A stretch of 64,000 bases of DNA from Clostridia bacterium (GCA_017622215.1 JAGARO010000004.1:62001-126000); one strand, 5' to 3'; counted from the first letter of the stretch, positions 25,704 through 35,481 are shown. Program-made: numbers and translations. The notes: generated from the sequence alone by a model not told the origin.

Positions 25704-26123
25704 TTGAAGGCAATGATAAACATAACGACCATACAGGAGCTTGACGGACGGCAGGAAAAAATGGAGCTTGAGTCTGTTGGAACCTACGGTTTTTTGAATA
25801 ACGCATATCATATTATATATAAGGAAACTGAAATGACAGGCTTCCCTGATACAACAACCACGATAAAGGCTGAGGCGGACAAGGTTACTGTAAAGAGAAA
25901 AGGTAAATTTTCTTCCACAATGGAATTTATTCTGGGAGAAAAAAGGCTTTGTAATTATCCGACGCCCTTTGGCAGTTTCCCTGTGGCTGTTTATCCCACA
26001 AAAATTGAAAAAAGGCTTACCGATAAAGGCGGAGAGCTTGAAATAGATTATATTTTAGACATTGACAACGAAGAATTTGCGAGAAATGTTTTAAGACTTA
26101 AAATTAGTGAAGCGAGAGGTTAG
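25704..26123 (+). CDS. DUF1934 (YwiB-like) beta-barrel protein
   Basis: 139 residues from TTG 25704 (GAGGTGG upstream); GTG 25695 and ATG 25713 are other options. A small calycin-like domain: INITTIQELDGRQEKMELES at the start, YKETEMTGFPDTTTTIKAE, LCNYPTPFGSFPVAVYPTKI and a C-terminal ELEIDYILDIDNEEFARN strand pair. YwiB sits next to argS in Bacillus as it does here, ending 3 bases before argS. Function unknown. Confidence 0.85.
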   Translation: MKAMINITTIQELDGRQEKMELESVGTYGFLNNAYHIIYKETEMTGFPDTTTTIKAEADKVTVKRKGKFSSTMEFILGEKRLCNYPTPFGSFPVAVYPTKIEKRLTDKGGELEIDYILDIDNEEFARNVLRLKISEARG

Positions 26124-26126
26124 AAA

Positions 26127-27824
26127 ATGAGCATTATTGAGAACTTAAAGAAAGAAATCGGACAGGCAGTTGAAAATGCCGTAAATACTGCAATGAAAAA
26201 GGGTGAACTCCCTGAAACTGAGGTAAATGTAAAGGAACTTATGCACCTTGAAGTGCCAAAGGACCAGACACACGGGGACTTTGCCTGCAATATAGCTATG
26301 CTTCTTGCAAAGGCTATGAGGTCAAATCCAAGAAATATTGCAGTTGCAATCGAAAGCAACCTTGAAAAGCTTGATATTATTGAAAAAACAGAGGTTGCAG
26401 GTGCAGGCTTTATAAACTTCTATCTTTCTGATAACTGGCTCTATCCTGTGCTTAAGGAAATTGAGGAACAGGGCGAAAGCTATGGTAAAATTGACCTGGG
26501 CAAGGGCAAAAAGGCTATGATTGAGTTTGTATCTGCAAACCCAACAGGCCCTATGCATATGGGAAATGCCCGTGGCGGAGCTCTTGGCGACTGCCTTGCA
26601 TCAGTTTTAGAGTATGCAGGCTACGACGTTACAAGAGAATTTTATATTAACGATGCGGGAAACCAGATTGAAAAGTTTGGTAAGTCCTTAAATGCCAGAT
26701 TTATTCAGAAAGTTAAGGGCGAGGACGCAATTGAGTTCCCTGAAGACGGTTATCAGGGCGAAGATATTAAGGACAGAGTAAATGAATTTATTGAACTTAA
26801 CGGCACAGATTTAATTGATGCTGACGAGGATACAAGAAAGAAAGAGCTTATCGCTTATGCCCTTGAGAAGAATGTAGATGGACTTAAAACTGACCTTGGA
26901 ACATATAGAATTTTCTATGATATCTGGTTCAGGGAAAGTGAACTCCATAATTCAGGTGCAGTAGCAAAGACAATAGAAAGACTTACAGAAAACGGCTATA
27001 CCTATGAAGAAGAGGGTGCTCTGTGGCTTAACTGTGAGAAGATGGGACTTGAAAAGAATGAGGTTTTAATCCGTGCAAACGGTATCCCAACTTATTTTGC
27101 AGCAGATATTGCTTATCATATTAATAAAATTGAAACAAGAGGTTATGACCTTGTTATAAATGTCTGGGGCGCAGACCACCACGGCCACGTAGCAAGAATG
27201 AAGAGAGCTATGGAGGCTGTTGGTCTTGACTCGGACAAGCTTGAAGTAGTTTTAATGCAGCTCGTTCGTCTTATGCAGGACGGAGAGGTTGTAAGAATGT
27301 CCAAGAGAACAGGGAAAGCAATTACTCTTAAGGACCTTTTGGAAGATGTTTCTATTGATGTAGCAAGATTTTTCTTTAATATGAGAGCTGCGGGAAGCCA
27401 TCTTGACTTTGACCTTGACTTAGCTGTTGAACAGAGCAACGATAACCCTGTTTATTATGTGCAGTACGCTCACGCAAGAATCTGCAGTATTATTAAGCTC
27501 CTTAAGGATGAAGGAATTGAAGTTCCGAAGTTTGAGGATATGAAGCCTGAATTACTTAAAGAAGAAGCTGAAATTGCACTTCTTAAGAAGCTTTGCGAAT
27601 TCCCGGAAGAAATCAGGGCGGCTGCAATTTCAAGAGAGCCTTCCAAGATTACAAGATACGTAATCGACCTTGCCACAGCCTTCCATTCATTCTATAATGC
27701 TTGTCATGTAAGAGTTGAGGATAAGGAGCTCCAGGGTGCAAGACTTAAGCTTATCGACAGCGTAAGACAGGTTATAAGCGGAATCTTAAAGATGCTTAAG
27801 ATTGATGCTCCTGAAAAAATGTAA
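26127..27824 (+). CDS. argS: Arginyl-tRNA synthetase
   Basis: 565 residues, class I synthetase. N-terminal Add-1 domain, the HIGH-equivalent PMHMGNARGG (after VSANPTG), and KMSKS-equivalent VRMSKRTGKA near residue 393; C-terminal DALR anticodon-binding domain with YVQYAHARICSI. Charges tRNA-Arg. Joined to the DUF1934 gene in one operon. Confidence 0.97.
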   Translation: MSIIENLKKEIGQAVENAVNTAMKKGELPETEVNVKELMHLEVPKDQTHGDFACNIAMLLAKAMRSNPRNIAVAIESNLEKLDIIEKTEVAGAGFINFYLSDNWLYPVLKEIEEQGESYGKIDLGKGKKAMIEFVSANPTGPMHMGNARGGALGDCLASVLEYAGYDVTREFYINDAGNQIEKFGKSLNARFIQKVKGEDAIEFPEDGYQGEDIKDRVNEFIELNGTDLIDADEDTRKKELIAYALEKNVDGLKTDLGTYRIFYDIWFRESELHNSGAVAKTIERLTENGYTYEEEGALWLNCEKMGLEKNEVLIRANGIPTYFAADIAYHINKIETRGYDLVINVWGADHHGHVARMKRAMEAVGLDSDKLEVVLMQLVRLMQDGEVVRMSKRTGKAITLKDLLEDVSIDVARFFFNMRAAGSHLDFDLDLAVEQSNDNPVYYVQYAHARICSIIKLLKDEGIEVPKFEDMKPELLKEEAEIALLKKLCEFPEEIRAAAISREPSKITRYVIDLATAFHSFYNACHVRVEDKELQGARLKLIDSVRQVISGILKMLKIDAPEKM

Positions 27825-27836
27825 GAGGGGATAAAA

Positions 27837-28220
27837 TTGAAAAGGATAATTTCGATTTTAATAACAATAATAATATTGACGGTGCAGGGCTTTGCATTCT
27901 CTGAAAGAGATTTTATAGTGGATTTGTGCTGGGCTGAGGGAGAGGTTTATATAACTAATCCAAACGCCGGTACAGTTGTCCTTAAAAACCTTAAAACCAC
28001 AGAGTTTGGCCAGACCCACGAGCTTGCCGTAAAAAGCTGTGAATACACAGAGGTGAGAGCGGCAGGAGGCGTTGCCTTTGACGAAAGCAGGAATATGATT
28101 TCTTTGGATAAAGTTAATGAAAACCTGCTTGATAAAAAGGTGAGAGTGTTGATAAGCCGTTCCTTAAATGGTTATAATATAATTTATATGCGTTTTTTAC
28201 CTGAGGAGGTTAAGGAATGA
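27837..28220 (+). CDS. Small secreted protein of unknown function
   Basis: 127 residues from a TTG start with GAGGGG upstream. Signal peptide in residues 1-21 (IISILITIIILTVQGFAF). The mature part looks like a small beta domain: VDLCWAEGEVYITNPNAGTV and VRVLISRSLNGYNIIYMRF. No family recognised. It overlaps the protease gene by 4 bases (ATGA), so it is probably made in step with that enzyme and may work in the same extracytoplasmic space. Confidence 0.7.
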   Translation: MKRIISILITIIILTVQGFAFSERDFIVDLCWAEGEVYITNPNAGTVVLKNLKTTEFGQTHELAVKSCEYTEVRAAGGVAFDESRNMISLDKVNENLLDKKVRVLISRSLNGYNIIYMRFLPEEVKE

Positions 28221-29641
28221 AGAGAATAATAGGCTTAGCTATTGCTTTTTGTATATTGCTGACAAATGTATATGCTCTTGAGGTGAACACTTCCCAGCAG
28301 GCACAGGTGTTCTTTGAAGCAGTAGAAGCTAATATAAAGCAAAATGTAAGATATGAGGACTTGACCTCTGAAGAAATGTACAAAGGGGCAATCCTTAAGG
28401 TTCTGGAAGAAAATCCACAGATGTATAAGACTGTGCTATCGGGAATGCTTGAGTCAATTGACGAATATTCAAACTATTTTGATGTGGCACAGTCCGAAAC
28501 CTTTTTCACAACCCTTGAAGATACAACCTTAGTGGGAATAGGCATTCAGTTCGTTATGATGAACGGCTGTGCAACAGTAGAAATGGTTCTTGAAAATTCT
28601 CCTGCAGAAAAATGTGGGGTTAAGCCTGGGGATATTATTCGTTTTGTAGACGGAAAAGATATAACAGGGATGGATATTGAGGCTGTTTCTTCACTTATCA
28701 AGGGAGTAAAGGGAACAACTGTTACTCTTAAGGTAAGCCGTTCGGGATTCAGTAACTTTATTGAAATTCCGATTGTCCGTGATGTTGTTTCCACAAGTTC
28801 TGTTTCCTATGAGATTATGGAGAATGAAAAGGGTGTCAAGGTTGGATATGTAAGAATTTCACAGTTTACAGACACCTCTGCACAGAAAACAGCAGAAGTT
28901 CTTGAAAAGGTTGAAAAGGAAACTAAAAATATAATTATTGACTTAAGAGGTAATACAGGCGGTTATCTTGACCAGGCGATTGCTATGAGTGAAATCTTCC
29001 TTAGGGGAGGAAAGCTTATTGTTTCCGAGGACTATAAGGGTAAGGAGTTTGATATAAATTATTATGCAACAGGTGAGGGCAAGGATTATAAGCCTGTTAT
29101 TCTGGTTAATAAGTCAAGTGCCAGTGCTTCTGAGGTGTTTACGGCAGCCCTTAAGGAAAACAATATGACAAAGGCTGTGGTGGGAGAGAAAACCTACGGC
29201 AAGGGCACAGTGCAAAGTGCTTTCCAGCTTTTAGACGGCGGAACAATCAAATATACTGTGGCATTTTACCTGACCCCGAAAGGCAATAATCTTGAAAAGA
29301 ACGGTATTAAGCCTGATGTTGAAGTATTTAACCACTACGAAAAGTTTACAGACCGCTATACAGAGGACTTTTCCTATTCGAGAAAGTATAAGCTTGGAGA
29401 TGTGGGAAGAGATGTAAGACTTGCGAAAAAATATCTTGAGTATCTTGGAATTTTCTATGGAGAAATCAATGAGATTTACGATGAAAATTTAAAGAATGCA
29501 GTCTATATGTTCCAGAAATCTGCGGGACTTTACCCTTATGGTGAGTTTGATGTAACAACCCAGCTTGAGCTTCTTAAGGTGCTTTTAGACACCGAGGAGC
29601 TTGTGGATGTTCAGCTTGAAACAGCTTTGGAATTATTTTAA
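28217..29641 (+). CDS. Carboxy-terminal processing protease (S41) with a peptidoglycan-binding domain
   Basis: 474 residues. Signal peptide 1-20; PDZ domain at about 95-185 (IGIQFVMMNGCATVEMVLEN, GVKPGDIIRFVDG); S41 core with LRGNTGGYLDQAI, catalytic Ser in NKSSASASEVFTAAL and catalytic Lys in GEKTYGKGTVQS; C-terminal PG_binding_1 repeat (KLGDVGRDVRLAKKYLEYLG, FQKSAGLYPYGEFD). Resembles CtpA/CtpB-type proteases, which act on secreted regulators; CtpB acts in sporulation signalling. The wall-binding tail should hold it at the cell wall. Confidence 0.92.
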   Translation: MKRIIGLAIAFCILLTNVYALEVNTSQQAQVFFEAVEANIKQNVRYEDLTSEEMYKGAILKVLEENPQMYKTVLSGMLESIDEYSNYFDVAQSETFFTTLEDTTLVGIGIQFVMMNGCATVEMVLENSPAEKCGVKPGDIIRFVDGKDITGMDIEAVSSLIKGVKGTTVTLKVSRSGFSNFIEIPIVRDVVSTSSVSYEIMENEKGVKVGYVRISQFTDTSAQKTAEVLEKVEKETKNIIIDLRGNTGGYLDQAIAMSEIFLRGGKLIVSEDYKGKEFDINYYATGEGKDYKPVILVNKSSASASEVFTAALKENNMTKAVVGEKTYGKGTVQSAFQLLDGGTIKYTVAFYLTPKGNNLEKNGIKPDVEVFNHYEKFTDRYTEDFSYSRKYKLGDVGRDVRLAKKYLEYLGIFYGEINEIYDENLKNAVYMFQKSAGLYPYGEFDVTTQLELLKVLLDTEELVDVQLETALELF

Positions 29642-29646
29642 AACAT

Positions 29647-29678
29647 AAAAAGACCGTAACTTTTGTTACGGTCTTTTT
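29647..29678. terminator. Bidirectional terminator between the S41 protease gene and pheT
   Basis: AAAAAGACCGTAAC, loop TTTT, GTTACGGTCTTTTT. Confidence 0.9.
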
Positions 29679-29687
29679 TAATGCAAA

Positions 29688-32048
29688 TTATTTCTTTAAG
29701 AAAATGTTTTTCTTCTCAAGGCGAGCGATAATGCTGTCCACATTCACCATAACTTCATCCTTTGTAAGAGTGCGTTCAGGGTGTGAGAAGAGGATTTTAA
29801 CTGTAATTGACTTTCCGTTTTCGTCAAAGTAAGTGTCGGAAAGCTTAAGTCCCTTGATAAGCGGTGAGTTTTCTTCGTTGACAGCCTCTCTGATTGGAGC
29901 AAATGTGTCAGAAACGAAAGTTACGTCAATATCAATTTCAGGGAACTTTGATGGTTCAGCGTATGAAATGCTGTCGTTTGTGAGGTTTGCAAAAGTGTTA
30001 ATGTCAATTTCAGCAAATACTATGTTTGCCTTTTTGTCAATCTTCTTTGAAACCACAGGGTGAACTACGCCGATTTCCCCAAGCTCTACGCCGTCGCAGA
30101 AAATCTTGTTAAGATTCTTCGGATGCTTGTAGGAGTGAACTGCTTCAGTCTTTACAAAGCTGAGCTCCTTGTGCTTTATATCGTCAGCAATAACAGAGAG
30201 AATGTCGCGGAGTGCGAAATAAATCTCTTCACAGGACTTTGTCTTTGAGTAAACTGTGATTGCGAGCTTCTTCTTTTCGTCGCAGAGCCCGTCAGCCTTA
30301 AGTCCGTCAACAATGCGTCCCACTTCAAATACAGCCATATCGGAAAAGGCTGATGTATTTGTCTTAATCTGACAAAGCTGAGTCGGGATAATTGACTTTC
30401 TTATTGTTTCGATGTTAGGGTTTGTAGCGTTAACAAGCTTAATGTTGTCTTCGATTTCGATGCCAAGGTTCTTGTATTCGTCATAATACTGCCAAATATA
30501 AGAATGGAGCTCATGCATTGAATATCTCTTAACAAGAATGTCCTTAATCTTGTCTTCCACGCTCTTTTCGATACCTGCACGAACAGGGTAAAGCGGAGCG
30601 AGAGCAGTGTTAATATCAAAGTTGTCATAGCCGTATATTCTTGTGATTTCTTCTACGATATCAGCCTTAATTGTAACGTCCTTTGTAGCTCTCCAGCTTG
30701 GAACCTGAACCTTAAAATCGTCAACCTTGTTTTCAACACCGAACCCAAGGGCAGTAAGAGTTTTAACAATTGTTTCGTTGGAAATTTCAATACCTGTGTA
30801 ACGGTTGATGAAATCCTTGTTAAATTCAAGGTTAACTGTGTCATAGTGGAATGCGTATTCGTCTGTGAGAGAAGAAATTACCTCTGCACCACAGTCGAAA
30901 TCCTGCATAAGCTTTACAAATCTTGCTATAGCAGGAACTGTCAATTCAGGGTCAAGACACTTTTCGTATCTCATTGAAGCGTCAGTTCTGTGAGCTAAAC
31001 GAACAGTTGACTTTCTGATTGAAACAGCGTCAAAAGTAGCCGATTCAAGAGTAAGACAGGTTGTATCATCAACAATTTCGGAGTCAAGACCGCCCATAAT
31101 ACCTGCGATTGCAACAGGAGTATTGTCGTTGCAAATCATAAGTGTATTTTCGTCAATGTCTCTGTCAATTCCGTCAAGAGTTTTGAAAGTAAATGGCTTG
31201 TCGAAACGCTTGATACGGATTTTTTCAATCTTTCTTGAGTCGAAAGCGTGCATAGGCTGTCCCATTTCAAGCATTAAATAGTTTGTAAGGTCAGCGAGAA
31301 AGTTAATTGCTCTCATACCACAGTAGTAAAGACGGATTCTCATATTAACAGGAGAAACCTTTCTTGTGATATTCTTAACCTGGAGACAGGAATATCTCTG
31401 ACAAAGAGGGTCTTCAATCTTCATATCAATTGAAGGGAGTGAGGCATATTTCATAAGGTCAGCTGTTTCAAGAGCCTTAAGAGGTCTGCCGGCGAGAGCA
31501 GCAAATTCTCTTGCGATGCCGTAATGACTCCAAAGGTCAGGTCTGTTTGTTAAGGACTTGTTGTCAACCTCGAAAATAATATCGTCGATTGAGTAAATTT
31601 CCTTAAGGTCAGTACCGTTTGGAACATCATCTGTGATTTCCATAATACCTTCGTGGCTGTCAGAAATTCCGAGTTCCTTTTCTGAACAACACATACCGTA
31701 GGATGTAAAGCCTGCCAAATCTCTTGGAGTAATGTCAATTTCGCCAATTTTTGCTCCAACCTTAGCAAAGGCAGTTTTCATACCAACTCTGACGTTTGGC
31801 GCACCGCAGACAACATCTGTGAGACCGCCGTCCCCTGCATCAACCTTAAGAAGATGGAGCTTTTTAGACTCTGGGTGGTCATTTACTTCTTTAATTTCAG
31901 CAACAACGATGTTCTTGAGGTCGATTCCTTTAAAGAAAATGTCGTTTTCAACCTCCGCTGTGGAGAGTGAGAACTGATTTATAAGTTTAACTTTATCCAG
32001 ACCGCTTAAATCAACAAAGTCTGAAATCCAATTCATAGATAAAAACAT
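29688..32048 (-). CDS. pheT: Phenylalanyl-tRNA synthetase beta subunit
   Basis: 786 residues, full length. tRNA-binding EMAP-like domain (residues 40-150, LHLLKVDAGDG, VCGAPNVRVGMKTAFA), B3/4 editing region, B5 domain, catalytic-like core (RKSIIPTQLCQIKTNTS) and a C-terminal ferredoxin-fold anticodon-binding domain (PSKFPEIDIDVTFV). Works with PheS as an alpha2-beta2 enzyme; the beta subunit edits Tyr-tRNA-Phe. Co-transcribed with pheS, 15 bases apart. Confidence 0.97.
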   Translation of the reverse strand: MFLSMNWISDFVDLSGLDKVKLINQFSLSTAEVENDIFFKGIDLKNIVVAEIKEVNDHPESKKLHLLKVDAGDGGLTDVVCGAPNVRVGMKTAFAKVGAKIGEIDITPRDLAGFTSYGMCCSEKELGISDSHEGIMEITDDVPNGTDLKEIYSIDDIIFEVDNKSLTNRPDLWSHYGIAREFAALAGRPLKALETADLMKYASLPSIDMKIEDPLCQRYSCLQVKNITRKVSPVNMRIRLYYCGMRAINFLADLTNYLMLEMGQPMHAFDSRKIEKIRIKRFDKPFTFKTLDGIDRDIDENTLMICNDNTPVAIAGIMGGLDSEIVDDTTCLTLESATFDAVSIRKSTVRLAHRTDASMRYEKCLDPELTVPAIARFVKLMQDFDCGAEVISSLTDEYAFHYDTVNLEFNKDFINRYTGIEISNETIVKTLTALGFGVENKVDDFKVQVPSWRATKDVTIKADIVEEITRIYGYDNFDINTALAPLYPVRAGIEKSVEDKIKDILVKRYSMHELHSYIWQYYDEYKNLGIEIEDNIKLVNATNPNIETIRKSIIPTQLCQIKTNTSAFSDMAVFEVGRIVDGLKADGLCDEKKKLAITVYSKTKSCEEIYFALRDILSVIADDIKHKELSFVKTEAVHSYKHPKNLNKIFCDGVELGEIGVVHPVVSKKIDKKANIVFAEIDINTFANLTNDSISYAEPSKFPEIDIDVTFVSDTFAPIREAVNEENSPLIKGLKLSDTYFDENGKSITVKILFSHPERTLTKDEVMVNVDSIIARLEKKNIFLKK

Positions 32049-32063
32049 ATTTTCGCACCTCCA

Positions 32064-33116
32064 TTATTCGTCGTCTGTGAACTGGGAAAGACTCTTTAAG
32101 TTTCCGCTGTTCAAATCACGAATATCCTTTACGCCGTATTTCATCATAGCAAGTCTTGTAAGGCCGAGACCGAAGGCAAAGCCTGTGTATTCCTCAGGGT
32201 CGATTTCTCCTGCTTTTAATACTTCAGGGTGAATCATACCGCAAGGACAAAGCTCGAGCCAACCGCTGTGCTTACAGGACGGACAGCCTTCACCACCACA
32301 GATAAGACAGCTTATGTCAAGTTCGAAACCTGGTTCTACGAATGGGAAGAAGCCGGGACGGAGACGAACCTTAATGTCCTTCTGGAAAACTTCAGAAAGC
32401 ATTGTCTTCATAAAAAAGATAAGGTTTGAAATAGAGATGTTCTTGTCAACCATAACACCTTCCATCTGGAAGAATGTATTTTCGTGGCAGGCGTCTGTAG
32501 CTTCGTTTCTGAAACATCTTCCAGGGAAGATTGCCTTGATTGGAACACCGTTATTTATAAGGTTATCCTTGTATTTTTTGTAAATTGCATTCTGTGCAGC
32601 AGATGTCTGAGACTTTAAAAGCTGACCGTTTTCAAGATAGTATGTATCCTGCATATCACGGGCAGGGTGATGTTTTGGAATGTTAAGAGATTCAAAGCAT
32701 TCATAGTCAGTAACAACTTCGCTGTATTCCTCCACAGTAAAGCCCATGGACTTAAAGATTGTTTCACACTGTCTCTGTACGAGAGTGATAGGGTGATAAG
32801 AACCCCTTTCTGTGTTGGCAGGAGTAGAAATGTCAAAATCCTGCATCTTGTTGATTTCTTCGAGAATAGCCCGTGTTTTAAGCTCCTCAGTTTTTTCTCC
32901 GATAATTTCGGAAACTTCGTTTTTGAGGACATTTACAGCCTGTCCAAAGGATTTTTTCTCCTCAGGTGTGAGGGATTTCATATCCTTCATAAGTTCTGTA
33001 ATAAGACCGTTCTTTCCTAAATACTTAACTTTAATGGCTTCAAGCTCTGAGATTTCGTTAACAGTGCTAAGCTCTGCCATAAAACTCTGCTTGATTTCTG
33101 ATGTTTTATCAGCCAC
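32064..33116 (-). CDS. pheS: Phenylalanyl-tRNA synthetase alpha subunit
   Basis: 350 residues from GTG 33116. The ribosome binding site AAAGGA is about 9 bases upstream of this GTG; the longer frame would run through the T-box terminator. Class II motifs: HPARDMQDTYY, FRNEATDACHENTFFQMEG (motif 2) and GFAFGLGLTRLAMMKYG (motif 3). An unusual CxxC-x2-CxxC-like Cys cluster (CLICGGEGCPSCKHSGWLELCPCG) lies between motifs 2 and 3, seen in part of this family. Confidence 0.96.
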   Translation of the reverse strand: MADKTSEIKQSFMAELSTVNEISELEAIKVKYLGKNGLITELMKDMKSLTPEEKKSFGQAVNVLKNEVSEIIGEKTEELKTRAILEEINKMQDFDISTPANTERGSYHPITLVQRQCETIFKSMGFTVEEYSEVVTDYECFESLNIPKHHPARDMQDTYYLENGQLLKSQTSAAQNAIYKKYKDNLINNGVPIKAIFPGRCFRNEATDACHENTFFQMEGVMVDKNISISNLIFFMKTMLSEVFQKDIKVRLRPGFFPFVEPGFELDISCLICGGEGCPSCKHSGWLELCPCGMIHPEVLKAGEIDPEEYTGFAFGLGLTRLAMMKYGVKDIRDLNSGNLKSLSQFTDDE

Positions 33117-33141
33117 AAAAATCAATCCTTTCATATAAAAT

Positions 33142-33395
33142 AAAAAACCCGTCCCTAATCTAGGGACGAGCATAGTTTACTAAACCCGCGGTACCACCCG
33201 ACTTCAGAGGGAAAATCCTCTGCACTTAAAACAAGAATTGCGCCCTTGTACGCCCGACTTAATCCAGGTTTTCGTCGGATACTCCAATGCTGAAATTCAC
33301 GAAAAGGTTCTTATGGTTGCTCCCAGCCGTCGACAACCACTCTCTTTAAGAATTGGCTTTACGCTACTTACACATCTTCACAGTATGCAAAATGA
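33142..33395 (-). ncRNA. T-box leader (phenylalanine) upstream of pheS
   Basis: Reading the minus strand: an AGAGAGTGG stem I start, a specifier region containing GAATTTCA with the Phe codon TTC followed by TTGGAGT, the antiterminator T-box GGGTGGTACCGCGG (33187-33200) and a terminator CGTCCCTA GAT TAGGGACG followed by T6 (33142-33171). Uncharged tRNA-Phe would pair with TTC and the T-box bulge, disrupt the terminator and allow pheST transcription. Confidence 0.94.
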
Positions 33396-33424
33396 ATTAT
33401 ATAACATTTTATAAATTTTGTCAA
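33396..33424 (-). promoter_or_regulatory. Consensus promoter of the pheST T-box transcript
   Basis: Minus strand TTGACA (33419-33424), 17-base spacer, TATAAT (33396-33401): both boxes match the sigma-A consensus exactly. Confidence 0.9.
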
Positions 33425-33430
33425 CACCCA

Positions 33431-34183
33431 TTACAGAAGGTCTGCAAAGTGAGGGCGTGTCTTTTTAAATAAATACTTTCCTATAAATAATAAAACAAGT
33501 GTAATTGCCCAGAAGTAAATTAAAAGATGCCATCTTTCCCAGAAATAAATTCCGAAAGCAAAAGTGTCGCGGTAGCCCTGAACAACATAGAATATAGGGT
33601 TAAGTTTAAAGATTATCGTAAGGCTCTGTGGAATATCTGAGATGTTCCAGAAAATCGGTGTAATCCAGAATCCCATCTGTACGATAACTCCGACAATGTT
33701 GGCTGTGTCCTTTAAGAATGCGTTAAGCACAGCACAAATCTGTCCTAAGGCATAGGAAATTGCAAAGGCACAGACCATATAATACAGAATCTGTATGTGA
33801 ATGAAGTGAGGGAAAACCCCACAGGCAATACTTACTATAAATGTAAGAAGAACGAAGAAAAGATGCACTCCGAAAGCAGAGATAATTCTCACCATAGGCA
33901 GAATTTCCACAGGGAACACAACCTTTTTAACAAGGTAGGAATAGTCTGTGAGCACCCCTGTTGCACCGCCCCAGGACTCTGAAATAAAGAACCATGGGAT
34001 AATTCCTGACACAAGCCAGAGAACATATGGCACATTTCCAACGTCGCCGTTGCCGAAAGCAACCTGAAATACAAACCAGTAGATTAAAACTGTAATCACA
34101 GGGTTAATAAATGCCCAGATTGTGCCAAGGGCTGAACCTGCGTATTTTGCCTTAAAATCGTTTTTTGCAAGTGATAAAAGCAT
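33431..34183 (-). CDS. ABC-2 type polysaccharide export permease (Wzm/TagG-like)
   Basis: 250 residues with six hydrophobic segments. The N-terminal FKAKYAGSALGTIWAFINPV and VVQGYRDTFAFG are characteristic of polysaccharide and teichoic acid exporters. Its ATPase partner is expected to be the protein encoded at 37382, on the other strand and 3.2 kb away. It forms a leftward unit with ttcA and rdgB. Moves an undecaprenyl-linked glycan across the membrane (family knowledge). Confidence 0.88.
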   Translation of the reverse strand: MLLSLAKNDFKAKYAGSALGTIWAFINPVITVLIYWFVFQVAFGNGDVGNVPYVLWLVSGIIPWFFISESWGGATGVLTDYSYLVKKVVFPVEILPMVRIISAFGVHLFFVLLTFIVSIACGVFPHFIHIQILYYMVCAFAISYALGQICAVLNAFLKDTANIVGVIVQMGFWITPIFWNISDIPQSLTIIFKLNPIFYVVQGYRDTFAFGIYFWERWHLLIYFWAITLVLLFIGKYLFKKTRPHFADLL

Positions 34184-34186
34184 AAT

Positions 34187-34900
34187 TTATTCCTCCAAAA
34201 GCTTCCAGTCCTCAAGTCCTGTCTGGATAGCGTTCATCATACGGCTTTTGAAAAATTTGTCGTCCTTTGATTTTTCGTTAATAAAATCCTTCATATCCTG
34301 TCTTTTTGAAACTCCGTCCATAGGACAGAGGTTTTTGACTACGGGAAGCTCGCTCCGTCTTGCATAGCCTCTTATGTCAGCCTCCTCCACATAAATAAAT
34401 GGACGGATTACATAAAGGTCAGCACGGGAGAGATATGTAACAGGGGAAAAACTGCTTAATCTTCCCTCATAGAATAATGAAAGAAAAAATGTTTCTATAA
34501 CATCTTCGTTGTGATGCCCCAGGGCAACACGACTGCACCCAAGTTCTTTTGCCAGGTCGTTAAGAGCTCCTCTTCTCATCCTTGCACAAAGGGAACAAGG
34601 GTTCTTTTCTTCCCTTATTTTGAGAATTTCCGATATTTCAGTTTTCTTTATATGATATTCGACGCCGATTTCTTCGCAAAGCTTCTTGACAGGGCCAAAA
34701 TCCATTCCCTCAAAGCCCATATCAATAGTGATTCCTATGATGTCAAAGCTTACATCGGAAAATTTTCTGTAATTTGCAAGAGCACAGAGCAGTGCAAGGG
34801 AATCCTTGCCTCCTGATATGCCCACAGCAATTTTATCTCCCTCTGCAATCATATTGTAGTCCTGAACTCCGCGTCTCATAGCACTGAGAATTTTTTTCAT
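34187..34900 (-). CDS. TtcA-like tRNA thiolation enzyme (PP-loop)
   Basis: 237 residues. PP-loop AVGISGGKDSLALLCAL, the CxxC pair in NPCSLCARMRRGAL and the GHHNEDVIETFFLSLFYEGR block with a later Cys in NLCPMDG. Matches TtcA, which makes 2-thiocytidine at position 32 with a [4Fe-4S] cluster; the three Cys needed are present. Other short members of this PP-loop family exist in Firmicutes, so the exact target is less sure. Overlaps rdgB by 4 bases. Confidence 0.82.
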   Translation of the reverse strand: MKKILSAMRRGVQDYNMIAEGDKIAVGISGGKDSLALLCALANYRKFSDVSFDIIGITIDMGFEGMDFGPVKKLCEEIGVEYHIKKTEISEILKIREEKNPCSLCARMRRGALNDLAKELGCSRVALGHHNEDVIETFFLSLFYEGRLSSFSPVTYLSRADLYVIRPFIYVEEADIRGYARRSELPVVKNLCPMDGVSKRQDMKDFINEKSKDDKFFKSRMMNAIQTGLEDWKLLEE

Positions 34901-35481
34901 AGAGAAAGCTCCTCTGCCATTTTCTTAAGAGCATTAAAGCGGTGGCTTAAGGAGTTTTTGATTTCTCCGTCAAGCTCAGCCATAGTGGCATTATGTTCTT
35001 CGATAAAGAATACAGGGTCATATCCAAAACCGTTGGCACCCTGTCTTTCTGTGAGGATTCTGCCCTTTACTTCTCCGCGAAATTTTTTAACAGTTCCCTC
35101 AGGAAAAGCTACTGCTATAACAGCCACAAAGGTTGCGCCTCTTTTTTCGGAAGGTACGCCCTGAAGATTTGCTAAAAGCTTGTCAATATTTTCGTCGTTT
35201 GTGGCATTTTCCCCTGCATAGCGGGCTGTGTAGATACCGGGTGCACCGCCAAGAGCGTCAACGCAAAGACCGCTGTCGTCAGCGATAGTAGGAAGCCCTG
35301 TGATTTTCATAATTTCAACGGCTTTCTTTTCGGCATTTTCTTCGAAAGTTGTGCCGTCCTCGATGACCTCGTGGCCTTTTGCTACAGTATCATTCATAGA
35401 TATAATTTCAAATGAATTTCCAAGTATATTTCGAATTTCGGAAAGCTTGTGAGCATTTCCGCTTGCGAGAACAAATTTCAT
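34897..35481 (-). CDS. rdgB: dITP/XTP pyrophosphatase (RdgB/HAM1)
   Basis: 194 residues from ATG 35481, behind GGAGTG; an upstream in-frame ATG at 35517 has no ribosome binding site. VLASGNAHKLSEIRNIL, TFEENAEKKAVEI, ADDSGLCVDALGGAPGIYTARYAG and the C-terminal SHRFNALKKM. Removes deaminated purine triphosphates (dITP, XTP) from the nucleotide pool. Confidence 0.95.
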   Translation of the reverse strand: MKFVLASGNAHKLSEIRNILGNSFEIISMNDTVAKGHEVIEDGTTFEENAEKKAVEIMKITGLPTIADDSGLCVDALGGAPGIYTARYAGENATNDENIDKLLANLQGVPSEKRGATFVAVIAVAFPEGTVKKFRGEVKGRILTERQGANGFGYDPVFFIEEHNATMAELDGEIKNSLSHRFNALKKMAEELSL

